Below, in pieces: positions 42,793 to 51,191 of a stretch of DNA of 64,000 nt. A model generated the notes under the pieces. The model did no database searches. It saw only the letters and a list, made by a program, of their open reading frames with translations, and was not told the DNA's origin. Position 1 is the stretch's first letter. The number at the start of each line of letters is the position of its first letter. A program made the position numbers and the translations under genes. The DNA comes from Chryseobacterium takakiae (GTDB taxonomy: Bacteria; Bacteroidota; Bacteroidia; Flavobacteriales; Weeksellaceae): contig NZ_FQVO01000010.1 of NCBI RefSeq assembly GCF_900129385.1, positions 1 to 64,000 on the forward strand, in the 5' to 3' direction.

Positions 42793-43061
42793 TTTGCAAA
42801 AGTACAAATTAGATTTCAGATTTCGGAAGACAAATTTCGGCATTTCAATCTGTAAGAATGATTTTACAATTGATTTTTTTGATACTTTGTACCTGTTAAA
42901 AAGCCCACTTTAATTTAAATCGCCAATTATTTAACATTAAGATTTTATAACGTTTTAAGATCAATTAAGAAAATATCTTTGCTATTAAAGATAAGACAAT
43001 TATTATGGCTTATAGACTCAACACTTCTTTCTTTAATTTTTTAATTTAAACCATTTTATAA

Positions 43062-43086
43062 TAAAAAAACGAACTTTAAAGTCCGT
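43062..43086 (-). terminator. Intrinsic terminator of mvaD
   Basis: On the minus strand ACGGACTT pairs with AAGTTCGT (43086-43079 with 43076-43069), followed by seven T. It lies 20 bases past the stop of the mevalonate gene. Confidence 0.8.
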
Positions 43087-43105
43087 TCTGTTATATTTAA
43101 TTCAT

Positions 43106-44161
43106 TTAAAATCTCATCATGTCTTTTACAACTCCTCCATTCTGTGTATACTGCAGCAATTCCGTTTCAATGAATAATTTTATTGTTTTCTCGGAACCGT
43201 TATTCGGAAATAGAAGGTGAACATTGGCGCCTGCATCAAGGGTAAAGAATAAAGACAGGCCTGTTTCTTTTCTGAAATCCCAGATTTTATTGATAACTTC
43301 CAGTGTTCCTGTTTTCATGAGAATAAATGCAGGATCGCTCATCATCATCATCGCATGGAGCGTTAATGCCTCATGTTCAACGAGTTTTATGAACCGCGGC
43401 AGATCTCCGGCGGCAAGGATTTCCTTCATTGGGCCAAAATTTTCCCTTGCTTCCTGAAATCTTCTGTCGGCGTAAGGATTGGTATTCATCAGGCCGTGTC
43501 CTACCGTTGAGGAAACGCTTTTCTCCCCTTCATGAATCAGCAGAACCCAATCATTAAAATCTTTAAAAATTTCATGAATTTCATCATTGGGATACTGAAC
43601 AGCAAAAAGATCCGAGCTTTCTTTCACCTGGCATTCTCCCCAAACCACCAGTCCGTTATACAAACTTCTGCAAGCACTTCCGCTTCCCAGTCTTGCCAAA
43701 AAAGAGGCTTTTCTCAATGATTCCTCTTCCGAAGTTTTTCCCGAGAAAATTTCATCCAGATTCATCAGGCATTTTGCAATCGCACCGAAACCGGAAGCCG
43801 AACTTGCAATTCCTGAGCTGTGCGGGAATGTGTTTTCAGTCCTGATTACATATTTGCCTTTTAAAATCCAGGGAAGATATTGTTCTATATTCGTAAAGTA
43901 TTTTTCAATTTTAGCTGCAAATTTAGGTTCCTCATTGCCCGCCAGAAAAGTCTGCACGGAAAATGTTTCATTTGCCGAAAATTCTACAGTGGTATTGGTT
44001 TTACAATGATTCAATGTATAGCTGATACTCGGATTTGCAGGAATCTGATTATCATATTTGCCCCAATATTTAATCAGCGCTATGTTTGACGGACAGCTTT
44101 CTGAAACCGTCTGATTTTGTACCGTAAATTCTTTTTTTCCTAAAAATTCCTGTGTTGTCAT
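43106..44161 (-). CDS. mvaD: Diphosphomevalonate decarboxylase
   Basis: The ATG at 44161 is preferred over an upstream TTG. The 351-residue GHMP-kinase-fold protein has SCPSNIALIKYWGKYD near the start, the phosphate loop HSSGIASSASGFGAIAKCL, and GSGSACRSLYNGLVVWGE. It converts mevalonate 5-diphosphate to isopentenyl diphosphate, the last step of the mevalonate pathway used by Flavobacteriia for isoprenoids. A small gap separates it from the acyl-CoA synthetase gene upstream. Confidence 0.93.
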   Translation of the reverse strand: MTTQEFLGKKEFTVQNQTVSESCPSNIALIKYWGKYDNQIPANPSISYTLNHCKTNTTVEFSANETFSVQTFLAGNEEPKFAAKIEKYFTNIEQYLPWILKGKYVIRTENTFPHSSGIASSASGFGAIAKCLMNLDEIFSGKTSEEESLRKASFLARLGSGSACRSLYNGLVVWGECQVKESSDLFAVQYPNDEIHEIFKDFNDWVLLIHEGEKSVSSTVGHGLMNTNPYADRRFQEARENFGPMKEILAAGDLPRFIKLVEHEALTLHAMMMMSDPAFILMKTGTLEVINKIWDFRKETGLSLFFTLDAGANVHLLFPNNGSEKTIKLFIETELLQYTQNGGVVKDMMRF

Positions 44162-44203
44162 AACTCTTTTTTTTGTCAATCAGCTTATTAATCCATCTAT
44201 TTA

Positions 44204-45973
44204 TTAGTACATCTGATCAATAATCTCCGCATATTTTTTAAGAACCACATTTCTCTTCACTTTCAGCGTAGGTGTTATTTCTCCGGTGTTGATTTCAAAT
44301 TCTGCGGGCATTAAAGTAAACTTTTTCACTTTTTCAAAGTCGGACAAATGTTCCTGAAGTTCTTTAATTTTCTGTTTATAGAAATCGTTTACCGTTTTGT
44401 TCTTCACTGTCTCTTCCCAATTTGTAAACGGAATATTATTTTTTTTAAGATAATCCTTCAGAAATTCAAAATTAGGAACAATAAGCGCTGAAGCGAATTG
44501 TCTTCCTTCCGCGATCATGACGATCTGCTGGATGAAATTATTATTGGTAAGAAGATTTTCAATCTGCTGTGGAGCAATATATTTTCCGTTTGATGTTTTC
44601 ATAAGGTCTTTCAGGCGATCGGTGATGATAAGATTTCCCTTTTCATCGATCTTTCCGGCATCACCGGTTTTAAACCATCCGTCTTCCGTGAACACTTTTC
44701 GGGTATCTTCCGGATTGTTGTAATAGCCTTTCATAATTCCGTTTCCTCTGGCCTGGATTTCATCCTGATCTCCGATACGGATTTCCACACCGGGAAGCGG
44801 TTTTCCGCTGGTTCCGTGCTCAAAATGAGTGAAAGGGAAAAGCGTAAGAGTTGCAGTAGTTTCCGTCAGTCCATATCCTACGGTAACGTGAATTCCTACC
44901 GATTCAAAAAAACGGGTTACTTCGGGAGATAATGAAGCTCCGCCACAAGGCAAGAACCAGAGCCTTCCTCCCATTTTGTCTTTAATTTTGCTGAAGACTA
45001 AGGTATCTGCAAGTGACTGCTTTATTTTTAAACCGAACGGAATTGATTTTTCGTTTCTTGTTAATTCGGCAGTCTCCCACCCTGTTTTTACGGCCCAGTT
45101 GAAGATTTTTTTCTTGAGCGAAGAACCTTCTTCTGCCTTTTCCAGCACGCCTGCGTAGATTTTCTGGAAAAACCTCGGAACAGCACACATCATTGTAGGT
45201 TTAACCTCTTCCAGCGTGTTCGCAATATTTTTAGGGTCTTCTAGAAAATACACTCTTGCACCACCGTACAGACAAAGAAGGCTCCAGCTGCGTTCAAAAA
45301 CATGGCTTAAAGGCAGAAATGCCAGAGAAAGCTCTTCTTCGAAATTTTTAAATTTAAAAAACTCAAAATGGGCATCAAAAGCTTTGATGAAATTACCGTG
45401 GGTCAGCATTACTCCTTTTGGCGTACCGGTGGTTCCGGAAGTATAAATCAATGTGGCAACATCATCATTTTCTTTTGGACTGAATTCTCCTTCTGAAGCT
45501 GATTTTGCAATGAAATCTTCCAAATAAAAACTGCTGAATTCTTTTTTGATCCACACTGCTTTTTTGGAAACAATAATCGTTTCGAGGCTGCATTCTTTTT
45601 TCTGCAGAATTTCAAGGCAGGCATCATACTGCGCCTGGTCTCCTACCAGAATAATTTTTGCTCCGGAATCTTTAATGATGTATTCTGCCTGTTCTGCATT
45701 ATTGGTTGAATAAATGGGTACGGTGACCGCACCTAAAGACATCGCCGCAAGATCAAAGATCATCCATTCCGAAGAATTATCAGAATAGATGGAAACTTTA
45801 TCGTTTTCCTTGATTCCCGCTTCTTTCAGAGCATTGGCTGTTTTAAAAACAATTTCCGAGAATTTCTTCCAGCTCAGCTCTTTCCATCCTTCATTCTTCT
45901 TTTTAAATCCAATGGCTGGTTTTAAGGGATGTTTCTCTATATTTTTTTGAATGATTGCCTCCGCAAGATTCAT
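44204..45973 (-). CDS. Long-chain acyl-CoA synthetase (AMP-forming)
   Basis: The 589-residue adenylate-forming enzyme has the P-loop YTSGTTGTPKGVMLTHGN, the VGYGLTETTA motif and the hinge DGWFKTGDAGKIDEKGNL with ITDRLKDLMKTSNGKYIAPQ. It activates fatty acids to acyl-CoA. Its start overlaps the stop of the epimerase gene by 4 bases (45970-45973), showing coupling. It lies 43 bases before mvaD. Confidence 0.93.
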   Translation of the reverse strand: MNLAEAIIQKNIEKHPLKPAIGFKKKNEGWKELSWKKFSEIVFKTANALKEAGIKENDKVSIYSDNSSEWMIFDLAAMSLGAVTVPIYSTNNAEQAEYIIKDSGAKIILVGDQAQYDACLEILQKKECSLETIIVSKKAVWIKKEFSSFYLEDFIAKSASEGEFSPKENDDVATLIYTSGTTGTPKGVMLTHGNFIKAFDAHFEFFKFKNFEEELSLAFLPLSHVFERSWSLLCLYGGARVYFLEDPKNIANTLEEVKPTMMCAVPRFFQKIYAGVLEKAEEGSSLKKKIFNWAVKTGWETAELTRNEKSIPFGLKIKQSLADTLVFSKIKDKMGGRLWFLPCGGASLSPEVTRFFESVGIHVTVGYGLTETTATLTLFPFTHFEHGTSGKPLPGVEIRIGDQDEIQARGNGIMKGYYNNPEDTRKVFTEDGWFKTGDAGKIDEKGNLIITDRLKDLMKTSNGKYIAPQQIENLLTNNNFIQQIVMIAEGRQFASALIVPNFEFLKDYLKKNNIPFTNWEETVKNKTVNDFYKQKIKELQEHLSDFEKVKKFTLMPAEFEINTGEITPTLKVKRNVVLKKYAEIIDQMY

Positions 45974-46983
45974 TGTTTTGCCTTTTTATCGTTAATATAA
46001 TTTTTAAGATGAAAATCTATGGTTTCTTCCAACGGGATAAATGTATAATTTAGTCTTTCCTTTACTTTTTTATTGGATATGATTTTCATTCGGGAAATCG
46101 CTTCTACATTTGATTTTGTTACCATTTTGAGCTGTGGAATAAGCCATCCGAAAAGCATATTCGCCACGATTCCCATATTAAGCTGAAATTTTGTGAGTAC
46201 TTTTGCTTCTTTTAATCCAAGCTCTTTTCTGATCTGCTTTGCCAGTTCGGCATATCTTTTATTTTCAGAAATAATGATAAACCGTTCCCCGAAAATATTT
46301 CTTTCCATGAGTTCAACCGATATTTCCGCAACATCCCTTACGTCTGCATAGCTGGTTCCGCCGGAAAAGGTAAAGCCGTTTTTTTCCATGGTAGGAAATA
46401 CATCGCCGCTGCTCTTGCCCCAGCTTCCGCTTCCGATGATCATTCCCGGGTTTATAATTACGACATTCAGACCTTCCGCAGATGCTCTCCAGACTTCCAT
46501 TTCGGCAAGATGTTTTGAAATGGCATAAGCGGAATGATCCTCTTTAGGATTAAAATCAGAATCTTCGTCAAGCTCGCCGTTTTCATTATCTATATCGAGA
46601 ACAGCAACGGAACTTACGTGTAGAAATTTCTTTACCTCCGAATTTTCGCAGGCATATAGAAGGTTTTGGGTTCCTTTCACGTTGGTATGGTACATTTCTT
46701 TTGCATCATCCGGATTGAAACCGACTTTGGCTGCACAGTGGTATACTTCATCCACGCCTTTCAGCGCATCCTGAATCGACTGAATATCATCAAAATCGAC
46801 ATTTATCCATTCTATCTTATTGAAAAAATCGTCAGGATTTTCCGTATAAAATGAATAGGAATGCTTTACTTCGTCTAAATTGCTTGTCGCTCTCTTAGCA
46901 GCCCGAACGTTTTTTCCTTTTTTAAGAAGCTCCAAAACGATTACCCTGCCTAGAATTCCGGTAGCACCTGTTACAAAAACCAT
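45970..46983 (-). CDS. NAD-dependent epimerase/dehydratase (extended SDR)
   Basis: The 337-residue protein starts with the Rossmann loop VTGATGILGRVIVLELL and has the SDR active-site pair in DHSAYAISKHLAEMEVW (YxxxK), followed by VVIINPGMIIGSG. It resembles dihydroflavonol-reductase/3-beta-HSD type enzymes. Its tight coupling to an acyl-CoA synthetase hints at lipid or sterol-like metabolism, but the substrate is unknown. Confidence 0.88.
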   Translation of the reverse strand: MVFVTGATGILGRVIVLELLKKGKNVRAAKRATSNLDEVKHSYSFYTENPDDFFNKIEWINVDFDDIQSIQDALKGVDEVYHCAAKVGFNPDDAKEMYHTNVKGTQNLLYACENSEVKKFLHVSSVAVLDIDNENGELDEDSDFNPKEDHSAYAISKHLAEMEVWRASAEGLNVVIINPGMIIGSGSWGKSSGDVFPTMEKNGFTFSGGTSYADVRDVAEISVELMERNIFGERFIIISENKRYAELAKQIRKELGLKEAKVLTKFQLNMGIVANMLFGWLIPQLKMVTKSNVEAISRMKIISNKKVKERLNYTFIPLEETIDFHLKNYINDKKAKQ

Positions 46984-47132
46984 CCGTTATTTTTACTTGG
47001 TTGACTTATTTATGCTCATATTCTCCTTCTCTGCAAATTTGCGATTTTTAAAGGAGAATTCAATTTTTAATTAATGACAAATTACAATAAATTGAAATAA
47101 TAACCTAAAAACAGATCACCTGAAGTCATGAA

Positions 47133-47155
47133 TCAAAAAAAACGGGCATTGCCCG
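47133..47155 (-). terminator. Intrinsic terminator of the graspetide operon
   Basis: CGGGC (47143-47147) and GCCCG (47151-47155) form a stem around ATT. On the minus strand it is followed by eight T (47142-47135). It lies 42 bases past the last ATP-grasp gene. Confidence 0.85.
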
Positions 47156-47196
47156 CTCTTCATTAAAAATTAAAAAAAATCATTTTTGTTGTTATG

Positions 47197-48201
47197 CTAT
47201 GCCAAAACTTCATTGCTTCTTCTTGGAGCTTTATCGCATAAAATATCGGCAATGCTTTTTGAGATCAGGTTTCCTTCAGTAAGGTTATCCAGCCAGAAAA
47301 ATTCTCCTGCCGCATTGATTTCAATAAAATAATATTCGTCTTCGGGAGAAACAATAATGTCAATTGCGCCATAATCCACATGATACACGTCCAGAAGCTC
47401 CAGCAATTTTGCTTCGACATCAGAAGGAAGCTCCGTAGGAACCCATTTATCAATAAGATTGACCCCGTCTTTTCTCCAGTCTATTTTTGCGGCATCCGAC
47501 TGCTGGGAATCTATTTCAAAAGCGAAAATATCCCTTCCGACAACCGTTACCCGGAGTTCTTTTTTCTTCTCTATTTTTTTCTGAAACTGCATTGGGCAAT
47601 ACAAAAGTGTATCCAACTCTTCCAGTTTGTCTTCATTGACAACATTAGTGAAAACCACACTTTCCACACCATCTTCATAAATGGCAAATCCGGTCTGCAT
47701 TTTAGCCACTACATTCTGATGTTTTATGATAAACTGTTTTGCTTCTTCGGGATTGTTGGTAATGCAGGTCTCCGGAATTTTAAGTCCGATTTTATCTGCA
47801 ATTTTGAGCTGCTCTTCTTTGCTGTCCAGTCTTCTGTAAACACTTGGTTTTCCAAGCGAATAGACATCAACAGATTCTAAAAACCCGAACAGGGTATTTC
47901 TTATTTCTCCCATCGCCGCGCCGTAAAACTTCTCGTCGATTTCCTCTCTCAGGCCCCGTCCCATATTATAAGCACGTCTGTACCAAACTGCCGAAATATC
48001 ATCCAGATGGTGTCTTTTATCATGAGTTTCAAGAACGGTGGTCCATTTTCCATCCTGGAATGTGGAAGATAGTTTATTGGTTAAGGGATATTCATCTACA
48101 TTAAAGCGAATTACTTCGCATCCGTTCTTATCAATATATTCGGTTACTTTTTCAATTGAAAAATTATCTCCGGTATGGGTAATTATTAAAATTTTATTCA
48201 T
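47197..48201 (-). CDS. ATP-grasp graspetide ligase (MvdC/MvdD family), second enzyme
   Basis: The 334-residue protein begins NKILIITHTGDNFSIEKV, typical of the MvdC/MvdD peptide-macrocyclising ligases. It has the ATP-grasp landmarks LKIPETCITNNPEEA, VVAKMQTGF, and the metal-binding end YYFIEINAAGEFFWLDNLTEG. The end FFWLDNLT is closer to what I remember of MvdC (amide-forming) than MvdD, though this is a weak assignment. Its start overlaps the previous ligase gene by 8 bases, so both are made together. The substrates are the four precursors upstream. Confidence 0.88.
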   Translation of the reverse strand: MNKILIITHTGDNFSIEKVTEYIDKNGCEVIRFNVDEYPLTNKLSSTFQDGKWTTVLETHDKRHHLDDISAVWYRRAYNMGRGLREEIDEKFYGAAMGEIRNTLFGFLESVDVYSLGKPSVYRRLDSKEEQLKIADKIGLKIPETCITNNPEEAKQFIIKHQNVVAKMQTGFAIYEDGVESVVFTNVVNEDKLEELDTLLYCPMQFQKKIEKKKELRVTVVGRDIFAFEIDSQQSDAAKIDWRKDGVNLIDKWVPTELPSDVEAKLLELLDVYHVDYGAIDIIVSPEDEYYFIEINAAGEFFWLDNLTEGNLISKSIADILCDKAPRRSNEVLA

Positions 48202-49150
48202 TGGTTTTCATTCTTTTTATAAGATTATCGGCAATTCTTTGTACGATAGGAAAATTAAGATCTTTCTGCAGCATTCCCCACTCTCCCTGCGGATTAACCT
48301 CGAGAAAATAATATCTCCCGTCTTTTCCGCGGATCATGTCTATGGCTCCCATGTAAAGTCCCATTTCTTTCATCATTCCTGTGAGACCTGACTTTATATT
48401 TTCGGGAAGATCATATTCTGACCAGAAGTAGTTTCCTTTTGCAATCCTCCAATCGGTATTTTCGCTGTTATTGATTTTACCGGTGAAGAATTCTCCGTCA
48501 AGATAAATAATCCTCAGCTCATATTCTTTTTCGATGTAAGGCTGAAAGATCATTGGGCAGTATTGGATATCTGCAATATTTTCAAGAGAATCTTCATCAA
48601 TAATTTGGGTTGAAAGAAGATTTTCTCCGCCCATTGATTTTGAAATAACTCCGTGAAGCTTGGCAACCATTTTTCCGCTGCCATAAGTATAAAAAAATGT
48701 AGTAATGGCTTCGGCATCGTTTGAAAAAAGAGTTTTTGGTACAATCAGCCCTTTTTTTTCAGCGATTTTGAGCTGGAGTATTTTATTGCCGTCTATTTTG
48801 TTTTCAATTTCGAAAGGATTAATCCACGGAAGATGTTCCAATGCTGTGAAAAGATTGTAACGCAGGGTGGAATATTCTTTAATAAAGATCTTTTTATACT
48901 CTTCATCCAGTTCTTCGGGAGTTTCAATTCTCCATGATTTCCTGTGCCAGACACTTTTTACGTCTTCAGACTTTAATGTATTTCCAAATTCGTCGATAAG
49001 TTTAAAAGAATTCTGGCTGATGCAGATTTTCTGAGCATGGTTAAGTTTATCAGAGTTCAGTCTGAAATACGGAATATTTTTCGAGGTAAGGTATTCAAAA
49101 AAGAGATCAATATTGTAAAAATCCCGTGAATGTGTAATGCAAAGAATCAT
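48194..49150 (-). CDS. ATP-grasp graspetide ligase (MvdC/MvdD family), first enzyme
   Basis: The 318-residue protein opens MILCITHSRDFYNIDLFFEY and has LIVPKTLFSNDAEAITTFF, KMVAKLHGVISKSMGGEN, and YYFLEVNPQGEWGMLQKD as ATP and Mg ligands. The ending GEWGMLQKDLNFPIVQRIA resembles MvdD, the ester-forming ligase of microviridin, and CdnC of chryseoviridin. It joins Thr/Ser to Asp/Glu side chains using ATP. It lies 90 bases after the last precursor, past a strong hairpin. Confidence 0.9.
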   Translation of the reverse strand: MILCITHSRDFYNIDLFFEYLTSKNIPYFRLNSDKLNHAQKICISQNSFKLIDEFGNTLKSEDVKSVWHRKSWRIETPEELDEEYKKIFIKEYSTLRYNLFTALEHLPWINPFEIENKIDGNKILQLKIAEKKGLIVPKTLFSNDAEAITTFFYTYGSGKMVAKLHGVISKSMGGENLLSTQIIDEDSLENIADIQYCPMIFQPYIEKEYELRIIYLDGEFFTGKINNSENTDWRIAKGNYFWSEYDLPENIKSGLTGMMKEMGLYMGAIDMIRGKDGRYYFLEVNPQGEWGMLQKDLNFPIVQRIADNLIKRMKTNE

Positions 49151-49167
49151 TTGCCTGTTTTTTTATT

Positions 49168-49199
49168 AAAAAAGGAAACTTAGAGCGTAAGTTTCCTTT
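49168..49199 (-). terminator. Hairpin between precursors and ligase genes (attenuator)
   Basis: AAAGGAAACTTA (49171-49182) and TAAGTTTCCTTT (49188-49199) form a perfect 12-bp stem around GAGCG. On the minus strand it is followed by a T-rich run. It sits inside the operon, after the four precursor genes and before the ligases, so partial termination would yield many precursors and few enzymes. Confidence 0.8.
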
Positions 49200-49240
49200 T
49201 TATATGATTTTGTTAATGTATTAGATATCAACAATTCCAT

Positions 49241-49462
49241 TTACACAGTCGGAACATCATCGTCACCGTCTGATGGATATTTCATGGTCTGTAATAAGTC
49301 CAGCGTTGGTTTTGTTACCGTATCCGCAGTTTTTGATGTGGTAGCGCTATCTAACCTAATATCCGTAATTTCATTTCCTCCTTTGATTTTCTCAGGATCC
49401 TGAAGTTGCTTTTCAAGGAATGATGCGAAAAAAGGCTTCTTTTTTGAATTTTTATTTTTCAT
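49241..49462 (-). CDS. Graspetide (chryseoviridin-like) precursor 4
   Basis: The 73-residue precursor has the microviridin-type leader KKPFFASFLEKQLQDPE (residues 8-24), which the ligases recognise, and KGG at 27-29, a double-glycine-like site. Three Thr-x4-Asp units follow: TDIRLD (33-38), TSKTAD (42-47) and TKPTLD (50-55). The microviridin core TMKYPSDGDDD is at 59-69. Linkers are two or three residues. This is the precursor closest to the ligase genes. Confidence 0.92.
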   Translation of the reverse strand: MKNKNSKKKPFFASFLEKQLQDPEKIKGGNEITDIRLDSATTSKTADTVTKPTLDLLQTMKYPSDGDDDVPTV

Positions 49463-49499
49463 AATAATTAATTTAAAGGATTAATTCCAAATGCCATTT

Positions 49500-49721
49500 T
49501 TAAATTAAAGTAGCATCTTCATCACCATCTGACGGATATTTCATAGTCTGAGCCAAGTCATAGATCGGCTTTGTTACAATATCGGCAGTCTTTGATGTCG
49601 CAACATTGTCTAATCTTATATCAGTAATCTCACCACCTCCTTTTACTTTCTCCGGGTCCTGAAGCTGTTTTTCAAGGAATGATGCAAAGAAAGGTTTCTT
49701 TTTTGAATTTTTGTTTTTCAT
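49500..49721 (-). CDS. Graspetide (chryseoviridin-like) precursor 3
   Basis: The 73-residue precursor has the same leader, with KGGG at 27-30. Its Thr-x4-Asp units are TDIRLD (33-38), TSKTAD (42-47) and TKPIYD (50-55), followed by TMKYPSDGDED at 59-69. It differs from precursor 4 at about ten positions, mostly in the linkers, the last ring and the tail (ATLI against VPTV), which suggests recent duplication with selection on ring variants. Confidence 0.92.
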   Translation of the reverse strand: MKNKNSKKKPFFASFLEKQLQDPEKVKGGGEITDIRLDNVATSKTADIVTKPIYDLAQTMKYPSDGDEDATLI

Positions 49722-49761
49722 AATAATTAATTTAGAGTTTTAATGTAATGGTTGTTTAGTC

Positions 49762-50004
49762 TTAAAGTGCAGTTGCATCTTCGTCACCATCTGAAGGATA
49801 TTTTAGGGTAACATGATCGCCTCCGGGTTTTGTAACATTATCAACAGTTACTGATGTAACACTGTCTTTCAGCGCTCCGGTTGTACTATCCTGCAATGCA
49901 GATGTAATTGTTCCTGAACCTCCTTTTACAGTTTCGGGGTCTTGGATTTGCTTTTCTAAGAACGAAGCAAAGAACGGTTTCTTTTTTGAATTCTTATTTT
50001 TCAT
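49762..50004 (-). CDS. Graspetide (chryseoviridin-like) precursor 2
   Basis: The 80-residue precursor has the leader KKPFFASFLEKQIQDPE, then VKGGSG. Four Thr-x4-Asp units start at T34, T42, T50 and T58 (TSALQD, TGALKD, TSVTVD, TKPGGD), exactly eight residues apart. The core TLKYPSDGDED starts at T66, the next position in the same period. This fits a run of single-ring macrocycles ending in a bicyclic or tricyclic microviridin core. Confidence 0.92.
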   Translation of the reverse strand: MKNKNSKKKPFFASFLEKQIQDPETVKGGSGTITSALQDSTTGALKDSVTSVTVDNVTKPGGDHVTLKYPSDGDEDATAL

Positions 50005-50041
50005 AACAATTAATTTAGAGTGTTAATTTTCGGTGTTAATT

Positions 50042-50281
50042 CTAAAGTGATATTCCATCTTCATCACTGTCTGAAGGATATTTCATGGAAACTACATCAC
50101 TTCCCGGTTTTGTAATACTATCCAATTGGACAGAAGTTACACTGTCTGTAAGAGCACCAGTTGAGTTATCTGCCAATACAGAAGTGGCAGTTCCGGAACC
50201 TCCTTTAATTGTTTCAGGATCCTGGATTTGCTTTTCTAAGAAAGAAGCAAAGAATGGTTTTTTGTTTTTTTTACCTTCCAT
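50042..50281 (-). CDS. Graspetide (chryseoviridin-like) precursor 1
   Basis: The ATG at 50281 is chosen because it begins the leader MEGKKNKKPFFASF; a longer frame exists. The 79-residue precursor has four Thr-x4-Asp units at T33, T41, T49 and T57 (TSVLAD, TGALTD, TSVQLD, TKPGSD), eight residues apart. The core SMKYPSDSDED starts at S65, with Ser replacing the first Thr. It is the first gene of the operon and probably lies next to the promoter. Confidence 0.92.
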   Translation of the reverse strand: MEGKKNKKPFFASFLEKQIQDPETIKGGSGTATSVLADNSTGALTDSVTSVQLDSITKPGSDVVSMKYPSDSDEDGISL

Positions 50282-50398
50282 GATGTTAATATTTAATGAT
50301 TTAGAATGGTCTAAAAGTATTAAAAAAAAATCACCCAAAGAAGAATAAAATATTTTTTAAGAAAATTTTAACAATTAATAGCTAATAACGAAATTATT

Positions 50399-51178
50399 TT
50401 AATTAATATGTAAAAATTCTTTAACAACATTAGCAAAATCAACAGGATTCTCTGCCTGAACCCAATGTCCTGCATTTTTTATGGTAACAAAGTCTGCCTT
50501 TGGAAACTGCTGCCTGATCGCAAAATGATCCTGTGGAAGAATGTAATTTGATTGAGCTCCGGCAATGAATAAAGCCGGCCCGTCAAAAACTCCGAATTTT
50601 ATTGCATTGGATACAAATTCATTATATTTCTCGGACAAAGTTTTCAGATTAAATCTCCAGTTTAACTTTTTATGATCGTCCCAGTATAAATTTTTTGTCA
50701 GGAATTGAATCGTAGATTTTTCAGGAATATACTGATTAAGCACTGCCTCTACCTCATTTCTTGAAGAAACCGTATTAAAATCCACAGTTTCCAGTGCTTT
50801 AATAATTCCCTGATGATGTGGCGGATATGCTTTTGGTGAGATATCAACCACAATAAGGCGTTCCACTTTTTCGGGAAACTTTATCGCAAACTGCATCACT
50901 GCTTTTCCACCCAGCGAATGTCCCAGAATATGAGCTTTAGCCATTCCATAATGTTCCATGTATTGTAAAATATCTTCCGCCAGATCATCATGAGACATAT
51001 TTTCCGAATGAAAGCTTCTTCCGTGATTACGAAGATCAATAAGATGTACCGGAAGGTATTCTCCCATATCTTTACCGAAAGCCCCCCAGTTATCAAGCAT
51101 TCCGAATAAACCGTGAAATACCAGAAGTGGTGTTTGTGAAAGATTTTCACCAAATATTTTTGAATTTAAAATTTCCAT
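50399..51178 (-). CDS. Alpha/beta hydrolase (YbfF-like esterase)
   Basis: The 259-residue protein has the oxyanion-loop pattern VFHGLFGMLDNWG, the nucleophile elbow GHSLGGKAVMQ and the late His in NAGHWVQAENP, the usual triad. YbfF-type enzymes hydrolyse acyl-CoA or ester substrates. It lies 13 bases after pdxJ and 117 bases before the first graspetide precursor. It is not obviously part of that cluster. Confidence 0.9.
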   Translation of the reverse strand: MEILNSKIFGENLSQTPLLVFHGLFGMLDNWGAFGKDMGEYLPVHLIDLRNHGRSFHSENMSHDDLAEDILQYMEHYGMAKAHILGHSLGGKAVMQFAIKFPEKVERLIVVDISPKAYPPHHQGIIKALETVDFNTVSSRNEVEAVLNQYIPEKSTIQFLTKNLYWDDHKKLNWRFNLKTLSEKYNEFVSNAIKFGVFDGPALFIAGAQSNYILPQDHFAIRQQFPKADFVTIKNAGHWVQAENPVDFANVVKEFLHIN

Positions 51179-51191
51179 AATTTTTGTTATT

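Noticed and set aside
47197-50281. Tandem precursor genes as a CRISPR-like or simple repeat array
   Set aside because: The repeats are protein-coding with conserved leaders and variable cores, and the units of about 250 bases differ in length.
50399-51178. Alpha/beta hydrolase as the graspetide leader protease
   Set aside because: It matches YbfF-type esterases, lies next to pdxJ and is separated from the precursors by 117 bases including a probable promoter region.
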